Of a DNA stretch of 15,132 bases, positions 1 through 5,219 are shown in pieces. The stretch is from an uncultured Lachnospiraceae bacterium (lineage in GTDB: Bacteria > Bacillota > Clostridia > Lachnospirales > Lachnospiraceae), in the NCBI GenBank assembly GCA_934401915.1, contig CAKRSV010000018.1, positions 1 through 15,132 on the forward strand, read 5' to 3'. The translations under genes were made by a program, and so were the position numbers. Numbering within the stretch: position 1 is the stretch's first letter; the number at the start of each line of letters is the position of its first letter. The notes below the pieces were generated by a model that worked only from the letters and a program-made list of their open reading frames with translations, searched no databases and was not told the DNA's origin.

Positions 1-968
1 AATCCTTCAAGAAGTTTTTCTTTTACACCATCTAATATAGCTTCATCAATATCTCTGAACTTCATATGCTTATATAAACCGGACTTTCTAAAATCATACA
101 TAGTACCCACATTATCAAGAAGATGTTTTACCACCTTATATGTTCCCTCTACATCTTTCCCTGCACATACAATATCAAGCATTGGCGAATACTCATTATA
201 TTTTCCCATTTCCAATGTATGGGCAACTGCCTGTACTTTCCCTGACAGAAATCTCGCATAACCGATATCATTTTCCCGCAATGCCAGTCCAGCCATTGTG
301 GAAAGAACAAAATTAAGTGTACTAAAGCCGGAAAAAATGACATTTTCATATTTCTCATATGCTTCTTTGATTTTTCCCTGCTCATGGAGTAATCTTCCCT
401 GATAATAACTTTTCATAGGATCGTATTCTGAAAAATAGTCCAGATATTTTTCCGCCTTGGTGTAATTCTTCTTACGTAAATAAAATCCAAATAAGGAATC
501 TGCTGCATGATGCTGTATCTCTTCATTCTCATCATGTAATGCCAGCTCATACCATGCGTTAATCTGCTTATCATATTTTTCCGGATTCGTGCATTTATCC
601 GTTATTCTTCTTGCATCAAGCATTACCGCAGCCTGCCAGATAAGCATGTTACAATTCGGATATTCCTTTATAAGTCTCAATGCCCATTCATAAGTCTTTT
701 CATAGCCTTCTTCTGAAAACATCCTGTCCATCTTCCTGATAATTTCTTCGATTTCAGTATCTGAAAGATTTTCATGAAAAGAAAGTAATGTATCAAGCGA
801 AATATCAAGCAGTCTCGCAATTGGTGCCAGCAGTTCAATATCCGGCTTGGAATTACTATTCTCCCATTTGTTTACAGCCGGTGTCGTCACGCCTAATCTG
901 TTTGCCATCTCCTCCTGCGTCATACCAGCTTCTTTTCTATATTTTTTTATAACAACGCCTATATCCAT
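1..968 (-). CDS. XRE-family HTH regulator with TPR-like C-terminal region (3' end outside window)
   Basis: The reading frame is open from 968 to the window edge (322 codons, no stop), so the C-terminus is missing. Residues 1-60 form a Cro/C1-type helix-turn-helix: IKKYRKEAGMTQEEMANRLG followed by VTTPAVNKWEN, the recognition-helix pattern of the family. The rest is helical, with Tyr/Trp/Ala-spaced repeats (for example YTKAEKYLDYFSEYDP and EQGKIKEAYEKYENV) resembling tetratricopeptide repeats; this is inferred by eye. Such HTH-TPR proteins are usually transcription regulators, some of them peptide-responsive. Three in-frame ATGs occur at 977, 974 and 968. I chose 968 because AGGAG then lies 9 nt upstream, while the others sit almost on the ribosome binding site. 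The gene is AT-rich like its accessory neighbours. The target is unknown; autoregulation is plausible given the palindrome at 991-1002. Confidence 0.85.
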   Translation of the reverse strand, partial: MDIGVVIKKYRKEAGMTQEEMANRLGVTTPAVNKWENSNSKPDIELLAPIARLLDISLDTLLSFHENLSDTEIEEIIRKMDRMFSEEGYEKTYEWALRLIKEYPNCNMLIWQAAVMLDARRITDKCTNPEKYDKQINAWYELALHDENEEIQHHAADSLFGFYLRKKNYTKAEKYLDYFSEYDPMKSYYQGRLLHEQGKIKEAYEKYENVIFSGFSTLNFVLSTMAGLALRENDIGYARFLSGKVQAVAHTLEMGKYNEYSPMLDIVCAGKDVEGTYKVVKHLLDNVGTMYDFRKSGLYKHMKFRDIDEAILDGVKEKLLEG

Positions 969-990
969 TTGCATCATCTCCTAAAAAATT

Positions 991-1038
991 CAAAAGCTTT
1001 TGTATACTCAGCATATCAGATTCATATAGATTGCACAA
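991..1038 (-). promoter_or_regulatory. Promoter and palindromic operator candidate of the XRE regulator
   Basis: Reading the minus strand, TTGTGC (1038-1033) and TATGCT (1015-1010) are separated by exactly 17 nt, a reasonable sigma-A promoter. A perfect 12-bp palindrome, CAAAAGCTTTTG (991-1002), falls at the predicted transcription start, between the -10 box and the ribosome binding site. That is where an autorepressor would bind. The boxes are seen; their function is inferred. Confidence 0.5.
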
Positions 1039-1094
1039 TTGAACAGTGTTTAATTTTTATTCAATTTAATTAACCAGTAGGAAATGTTGCATGA

Positions 1095-1241
1095 TTAATC
1101 TAGTGTTTTGGTTGCTTTGATACTTCTTAGGTTGACGGCTAGATACGCATTAGAGATGTCTCCATCCAAATGCCGTTCTAGCAAGGGATTTTTCCCTTGA
1201 ACCCTTTGTTTATTATATGTGGGGGCGCTTTTTGCCCCCAT
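1095..1241 (-). other. Possible 48-codon remnant ORF overlapping the first hairpin repeat
   Basis: A frame opening with ATG at 1241 inside the first 32-bp repeat runs to TAA at 1095. It encodes MGAKSAPTYNKQRVQG, then KNPLLERHLDGD, then a C-terminal stretch containing NAYLAVNLRSIKAT. The last 35 residues look protein-like in composition. There is no ribosome binding site, and the N-terminus is translated repeat, so this is more likely the 3' remnant of a lost gene or chance than an intact gene. A hairpin, CAAGGGA-TTTT-TCCCTTG (1182-1199), lies within it. I do not recognise the product. Confidence 0.2.
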
Positions 1242-1315
1242 TTTATCATTTTGGTGGCGCTTTCCGCCCCCACTTTATGATTTTGACGGCGCTTTTTGCC
1301 CCCACTTTTTATGTT
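1220..1315. repeat. Tandem 32-bp hairpin repeats, group A (3 units)
   Basis: Three units begin at 1220, 1252 and 1284, exactly 32 bp apart. Each has a left arm TGGGGGC (variants TGGTGGC and TGACGGC), a 7-nt T-rich loop and an invariant right arm GCCCCCA, followed by about 11 AT-rich bases such as TTTTATCATTT. Unit 1 forms a perfect 7-bp stem. The changes fall in the left arm, which weakens the hairpins of units 2 and 3. There is no coding function, as a 32-bp period is not a multiple of three. Role unknown. Confidence 0.85.
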
Positions 1316-1358
1316 CTGATTTCATTGTAATCTTGTTTAGATTCCAGATTTTAAAAAA

Positions 1359-1454
1359 CGGGGGCGCAAAATGGAGCCATTTTTGAATTCCGGGGGCGCT
1401 TTTCGCCCCCAAATAGTGAAAGTGGGGGCACTTTCTGCCCCCACTCAGGATATG
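1359..1454. repeat. 32-bp hairpin repeats, group B (3 units)
   Basis: After a 43-nt spacer the same 32-bp period resumes at 1359, 1391 and 1423. Units 5 and 6 form strong hairpins (GGGGGCG/CGCCCCC and TGGGGGC/GCCCCCA), with the T-rich loop in the same orientation as group A. Unit 4 keeps GGGGGCGC but lacks the C-rich arm. It reads better as an inverted copy and carries a different perfect stem, AAAATGG-AG-CCATTTT (1368-1383). The flanking linkers differ from those of group A. Confidence 0.8.
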
Positions 1455-1534
1455 TTGCTAAAATACTGTTTAGATTTATCATACATACAAACTGGAAGTT
1501 AACCAATTCATTGTCTTGAAACATCAATTGCACT

Positions 1535-2302
1535 CTATTCAATCAACATATCAGATATTGATATCCTTCCTTTTTCACCGAAATCATTCTCTGTCTTTTC
1601 AAAATCATAAATCAAAAGTTCAGGTTTATTTCTAACACATTCTTTTATACACTGACCCGATTTTCCAAGAACCATTGTCGGAGCCGTTTGAAATGGTGAA
1701 ATAGCATTTACAGAAATAGTGGTAGTAACATTTTCAACTGCTCGAGTTTGTAAGTGTCCTTTAATCATGTTATATCTTTCGTTATCATCTATATCTGCTA
1801 CATCATAAAATAGAACTAGATTTATATCTGTATTTCTTTTGTATAGTTCTCGAAAGAATTCAGGAAATCTGATTTCAAAACAAATTCTTATTCCAAATTT
1901 TATCCCTTCCATTTCAAATATTCCATTGTTACTGCCTTTTGTGAAATTATCCTTATCCCATCCCCACAAGGCACGCTTATCATAGAACTCAATTTGACTA
2001 TTAGGTTGAAACAACATTGCTCTATTGTATATTTCTTTTTCTTTAAATATAGTTCCAATAATAAAGGAAATGTCATTTTTGTTAGCTATTGATTGAAGTT
2101 TATCACACATTATCTGAACAAGATTAAAATCAACACATGACGCATTAGATATATTTCTCGGAGGATACCCTGTTAATGAACATTCTGGAAATATAAGCAA
2201 CTGAACATTTTCAGTTTTTGCGATATATATTGCTTTTTCTATTTCTTTATAATTCTCACTAATATTTCCAGATACAGCAAATTGATACGCAGCAATTCTC
2301 AT
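1535..2302 (-). CDS. Carbon-nitrogen hydrolase (nitrilase superfamily)
   Basis: A 255-residue cytoplasmic amidohydrolase that would cleave a C-N bond in an amide or carbamoyl substrate. The family's Glu-Lys-Cys triad is visible: E40 in LLIFPECSLTGYPP, K109 in FYDKRALW and C141 in GIRICFEIRFPE. The opening MRIAAYQFAV is the usual first beta strand, and the length matches single-domain family members. The substrate cannot be read from sequence. The EIRFPE context resembles omega-amidase and carbamoylputrescinase-like members only in general terms. The start is supported by GAGAGGAG 11 nt upstream. It lies 62 nt after the GNAT gene on the same strand, probably in one transcript, though an inverted repeat in the gap could give separate control. 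It is AT-rich compared with rlmD and pcrA, which suggests transfer. Confidence 0.9.
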   Translation of the reverse strand: MRIAAYQFAVSGNISENYKEIEKAIYIAKTENVQLLIFPECSLTGYPPRNISNASCVDFNLVQIMCDKLQSIANKNDISFIIGTIFKEKEIYNRAMLFQPNSQIEFYDKRALWGWDKDNFTKGSNNGIFEMEGIKFGIRICFEIRFPEFFRELYKRNTDINLVLFYDVADIDDNERYNMIKGHLQTRAVENVTTTISVNAISPFQTAPTMVLGKSGQCIKECVRNKPELLIYDFEKTENDFGEKGRISISDMLIE

Positions 2303-2321
2303 TTAACAATCATCTCCTCTC

Positions 2322-2339
2322 TACAAATAACGATTTGTA
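2322..2339. promoter_or_regulatory. Inverted repeat upstream of the nitrilase gene (operator candidate)
   Basis: TACAAAT-AACG-ATTTGTA is a perfect 7-bp inverted repeat just upstream of the nitrilase ribosome binding site. A related sequence, ACAAACAACGATTTAT, occurs at 2898-2913, upstream of the leader ORF and GNAT gene, with a weaker second arm. The two sites share the AACGATTT core and stand at the same distance from a ribosome binding site, so one regulator or a shared duplicated leader is possible. Confidence 0.4.
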
Positions 2340-2364
2340 AACCATAAACTCAAATTACAGATTC

Positions 2365-2838
2365 CTACAATTTGCAAATCATTATATACTCTTCGTCATT
2401 CTCATCGACAATTTCAAATCCTACTTTTAGATACATATGAACTGCATAATTCATCTTCTGAACAGATAATGACGCTTGCTTATATCCTTGCATTTTCAGT
2501 TTTTTTAATATCTGCTCCATTAGATTAGTTCCAATACCATAGTTTCTATACTGTTTTAAAAGTGAAATTGCAAATGATGGTGTTTCAGCATCAATATGTC
2601 CATAATCATTCATAATACGACACCATACTGCACCAACAATTTCATTATTGGCTTCAGCAACCAAACACAAGTCTCCTTTATTCTTACCGAAATCTTTAAC
2701 ATACACCTGTAATTCTGGTTGATTTATAATCTCTTTTGGTGGTATAGGAGCCCCTTCTGGAATAAAAATTGCTTCGTATAAAAAAATATTTAGCACCTTG
2801 GACTCGTTTTGTCTTAATTCTCTTATTGAATAATCCAT
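2365..2838 (-). CDS. GNAT-family N-acetyltransferase
   Basis: A 157-residue protein spanning one GNAT fold, which transfers acetyl from acetyl-CoA to an amine. The acetyl-CoA-binding motif A is visible as LLKQYRNYGIGTNLM (about residues 93-107), giving the R/Q-x-x-G-x-G/A loop. It is followed by the motif B region with NYAVHMYLKVGFEIVDEN, the usual Y-x-K-x-GF end of the domain. The substrate is unknown. GGAGG lies 6 nt before the ATG, a strong start. The gene sits between the rlmD end and the nitrilase gene, all on the minus strand, and shares the low GC of the nitrilase. Co-transcription of the two enzymes is likely, but a joint pathway is not shown. Confidence 0.88.
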   Translation of the reverse strand: MDYSIRELRQNESKVLNIFLYEAIFIPEGAPIPPKEIINQPELQVYVKDFGKNKGDLCLVAEANNEIVGAVWCRIMNDYGHIDAETPSFAISLLKQYRNYGIGTNLMEQILKKLKMQGYKQASLSVQKMNYAVHMYLKVGFEIVDENDEEYIMICKL

Positions 2839-2885
2839 ATAAACCTCCGATTTATTTTTTTTAAATCAGTTGCTATTCCACACAT
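2823..2885 (-). CDS. Possible 20-codon leader peptide overlapping the GNAT start
   Basis: A short frame with a good ribosome binding site (GGAGG, 7 nt before ATG at 2885) encodes MCGIATDLKKINRRFIWIIQ and ends at 2823, inside the GNAT gene in another frame. The overlap with the GNAT ribosome binding site would allow translational coupling. The MCGIAT beginning recalls class II glutamine amidotransferases and could be a relic. It may be chance. Confidence 0.25.
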   Translation of the reverse strand: MCGIATDLKKINRRFIWIIQ

Positions 2886-2923
2886 CCAAACACCTCCACA
2901 AACAACGATTTATCAAACACTTT

Positions 2924-4624
2924 TTATTTCAGCTGAATCATCTTAAAATGCTCCAATGCCTCCACAATTGCTCTCTCTTTATCTTCCGGACACTGTGGTT
3001 GCCTACTGTCTTCATTTTTAGGTAAATTATAATTCTTTCCAACCTCAATTCCGCATTTTCTCTTTATCTGTGATATATACAGATTAGAAACCTTCATTCC
3101 GTCATTATGCTCTGCCACATACTTCTTTATCTCATCATATGTTGCCTTAGTCTCTGCTGATGTTATATCCATATCATCAAGTTCAATCGTAACATTAATG
3201 TAATCATCTGGCTTTTGTTTTAGTTGGGACAAAAGAACTACCGTCTCGATCCCTGTCGTCCATGGGAACTGATCGACCGCAACGGCGCGTTTTGCCTCGT
3301 ACCCACGCTCCACAAAGACCTCCAGATCCCGAGCAAGGCTCGTCGGTTTACAGGAAATATACAGGATGTGCTCTACCCCATAGCGTATGATCTTGTCGAG
3401 CGCCTTGGGATGGATCCCGTCGCGCGGAGGATCCAGAATGATCACATCCGGCTTCTCCTCGATGGAATCCAGCACCTTGAGTACATCTCCCGCGATAAAT
3501 TCACAGTTATGTAAACCATTAAGTTCTGCATTTTTCTGCGCTGCAAGGACAGCCTCCTCCACGATCTCTACCCCGATCACCTTCTTCGCCACAGGCGCCA
3601 TAAGCTGCGCGATCGTTCCGGTTCCGCTGTACAGGTCATAGACGATGCTCTCGCCGTTTTGCCCGATATACTGCCCGATATACTCGCGCGCCGTCTGATA
3701 AAGCACCTCCGCGCTCAGGCTGTTGGTCTGAAAGAAAGAAAATGCCGTCACCTTAAAACGCAGCCCAAGCAGTTCTTCATAGAAAAAGTCCTGCCCGTAC
3801 AACGTCTCCGTCTCATCACTCTGCACCACATCCGCAAGAGAATCATTCTTTGTGTGAAGGATTCCGGCAATACGCCCCTGATAAGACTGCGCAAGGAGCA
3901 GCTCCCGGTATTCCGAAAGAAGCTCTTCCTCCTCAAAACCAACAGTCTGTGTCGTCGTCACCAGCACAACCAGGATCTCCCCGGTTCTGGCTGCCTTTCT
4001 CACCAGCAAATGCCTGAGATATCCCACATGGCGCAGACGGTGATAAAATGTCACCGGCACGCCTTCCTCCTGTTTTGCCCGGAAAAAATCGCGGGTGACC
4101 GTAAGGATCCGCCGGTAGTCCTCATCCACGATCTGACAGTCTGTCACCGATACGATGTCATAAAAGCTGCCCCGCTTGTGCATGCCAAGCGAAAGCGGAC
4201 CATCCTTCACCTCATCTCCAAAGGTGAACTCCATCTTATTGCGATAGCCGTAGATTGCCGGACTCTGTTTCATGCCTTCCCAGACACATGCCTGCTTCTG
4301 CCGGTCCAACACATCCTTCAGAAGTCTCCGAACCTGTTCTTCCTTGATCTGCGTCTCTTTTTCATAGGGAAAAGAAAGATAGGTACAGCCTCCGCACAGT
4401 CCAAAGTGCGGGCATACGTCCGCTCTCTCCTCCGGAGCTTTCTCCAGCACCTCCAGAAGCCTGCCCTCTGCCTTGCCTTTTCGCACTTTATTGACGGCTG
4501 CCCGGACTTTTTGCCCCGGAAGCGCGTTCTTCACAACGCATACGCCTTCTTCCGACTCCAGCCTTCCCTTGTTCGGGAAATCGATCCGTGTGATCATTCC
4601 TTCTACGATCTGCCCTTTTTTCAT
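2924..4624 (-). CDS. rlmD: 23S rRNA (uracil-C5)-methyltransferase, RlmD/RumA family, with extra C-terminal tail
   Basis: This SAM-dependent enzyme methylates C5 of a uracil in 23S rRNA (U1939-type in E. coli). An N-terminal TRAM domain (about residues 1-60) precedes the iron-sulphur cysteines C71, C77, C80 (CPHFGLCGGC) and C163. The methyltransferase domain has QTNSLSAEVLY, the SAM loop DLYSGTGT (330-337), ILDPPRDG (396-403), catalytic C425 in LYISCKPTSL and the general base E460 in GIETVVLL. The family normally ends about here (433-460 residues). This protein continues to 566 with a separate helical module containing KVSNLYISQIKRKCG and NYNLPKNED. The DNA for that tail, below about 3217, is much AT-richer than the rest of the gene and matches the accessory genes downstream. 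The start is preceded by GGGGAAG. A terminator at 4698-4723 isolates it from the upstream gene. Confidence 0.95.
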   Translation of the reverse strand: MKKGQIVEGMITRIDFPNKGRLESEEGVCVVKNALPGQKVRAAVNKVRKGKAEGRLLEVLEKAPEERADVCPHFGLCGGCTYLSFPYEKETQIKEEQVRRLLKDVLDRQKQACVWEGMKQSPAIYGYRNKMEFTFGDEVKDGPLSLGMHKRGSFYDIVSVTDCQIVDEDYRRILTVTRDFFRAKQEEGVPVTFYHRLRHVGYLRHLLVRKAARTGEILVVLVTTTQTVGFEEEELLSEYRELLLAQSYQGRIAGILHTKNDSLADVVQSDETETLYGQDFFYEELLGLRFKVTAFSFFQTNSLSAEVLYQTAREYIGQYIGQNGESIVYDLYSGTGTIAQLMAPVAKKVIGVEIVEEAVLAAQKNAELNGLHNCEFIAGDVLKVLDSIEEKPDVIILDPPRDGIHPKALDKIIRYGVEHILYISCKPTSLARDLEVFVERGYEAKRAVAVDQFPWTTGIETVVLLSQLKQKPDDYINVTIELDDMDITSAETKATYDEIKKYVAEHNDGMKVSNLYISQIKRKCGIEVGKNYNLPKNEDSRQPQCPEDKERAIVEALEHFKMIQLK

Positions 4625-4658
4625 CTTTCTTCCCCATTCCGCGCACGCTTTTTACGCA

Positions 4659-4674
4659 TGACAAGTTTGTGTCA
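4659..4674. promoter_or_regulatory. Inverted repeat upstream of rlmD
   Basis: TGACA-AGTTTG-TGTCA lies 35 nt before the rlmD start. On the minus strand it includes TTGACA, a consensus -35 hexamer, but no convincing -10 box follows at 16-18 nt. It may be an operator or chance. Confidence 0.25.
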
Positions 4675-4697
4675 AATGCGCTCTTTCCTGTTTCATC

Positions 4698-4723
4698 AAA
4701 AAGGGTGTGCCAAAGGCACACCC
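4698..4723 (-). terminator. Rho-independent terminator of the small membrane-protein gene
   Basis: On the minus strand, GGGTGTGCC and GGCACACCC (9 bp, perfect) enclose a TTT loop and are followed by TTTTT. It stands 32 nt after the stop of the 97-residue gene and before rlmD, so that gene ends here and rlmD must be started separately. Confidence 0.85.
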
Positions 4724-4754
4724 CTTCTTCCTGTCATGGTTTTCCGGTTTTCAC

Positions 4755-5048
4755 TTACTCCTCGGTGTCGTCCTCTTCTTCATTCTCAAAAAAGTCGTCA
4801 TCAAAGTCATCATCGAAATCATCATCAAAATCTTCCAGATAATCCGGCGTCATGTAACGGTACACTGCATATGCGATCGCTGCAACAGCTGCCACTGCTC
4901 CGATGATCGCAAGCACCCATACTACCGGACTGCACTTCTTCTCCTCTTCCTGCTTCTTTCCAAAGAGTTCATTTACGCCCGTTGCCCCCAATACATCGTC
5001 CAATTTATTCAAAATTTCTGCTTTGCTCACTCCACATTTTCTGCTCAT
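4755..5048 (-). CDS. Small single-pass membrane protein with Asp-rich repeat tail
   Basis: A 97-residue protein of unknown function. The N-terminal 40 residues are charged (MSRKCGVSKAEILNKLDDVL, then GKKQEEEKK). One hydrophobic segment spans about residues 41-65 (VVWVLAIIGAVAAVAAIAYAV). The tail is a run of DDDF repeats ending in Glu/Asp. There is no cleavable signal peptide, and the lysine-rich flank before the segment suggests an N-in, C-out orientation. Its ribosome binding site GGAGG is strong, and a TATAAT box and the terminator at 4698 make it monocistronic. The Asp repeats are encoded by near-identical 12-bp units, so length may vary between strains. I recognise it only as a type of small hypothetical protein of clostridia. 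Confidence 0.75.
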   Translation of the reverse strand: MSRKCGVSKAEILNKLDDVLGATGVNELFGKKQEEEKKCSPVVWVLAIIGAVAAVAAIAYAVYRYMTPDYLEDFDDDFDDDFDDDFFENEEEDDTEE

Positions 5049-5090
5049 AAGATTACCTCCTTTTTTCTGTTTGCGACAGACTGCTTATTG

Positions 5091-5096
5091 ATTATA
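5091..5096 (-). promoter_or_regulatory. -10 box of the small membrane-protein gene
   Basis: TATAAT is read on the minus strand, 43 nt before the ATG. The -35 region (about 5114-5119) is a poor match, so an activator or an extended -10 context may be needed. Confidence 0.5.
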
Positions 5097-5142
5097 ATAT
5101 ACCACCATTTTGCAAAATTTACTATAGAAAATCTTTTTTCTG

Positions 5143-5191
5143 TAACAGTTCAGTCCTAGAACGTCCTCGAATAAAATAAAAGCTGAGCCGC
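5143..5191. repeat. Shortened copy of a dispersed repeat (copy 1)
   Basis: It starts TAACAGTTCAG and ends with CCTCGAATAAAATAAAAG followed by CTGAGCCGC. The same two ends occur at 15018-15132 in the same orientation (TAACAGTTCAG, then CCTCAAATGAAATAAAAG and CTGCGCAGC). Here they are joined directly; there they flank a ~67-nt hairpin. This copy follows the pcrA stop and precedes the promoter of the small membrane-protein gene. Confidence 0.65.
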
Positions 5192-5219
5192 TACGCGATG
5201 CCGGATCAATATCAACACA

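Noticed and set aside
1220..1454. CRISPR array
   Set aside because: The repeated part is a ~21-nt hairpin with only ~11 nt between copies, too short for spacers. The repeats are diverged and no cas genes are present.
1351..1542. 63-codon minus-strand ORF through the group B repeats
   Set aside because: Half of it is translated repeat, it overlaps the nitrilase end, and it has no ribosome binding site.
3659..4906. 415-codon open frame on the plus strand
   Set aside because: It lies antisense to rlmD, whose motifs are unmistakable. Its composition (His, Arg, Leu, Pro-rich) is that of a shadow frame, and it has no ribosome binding site.
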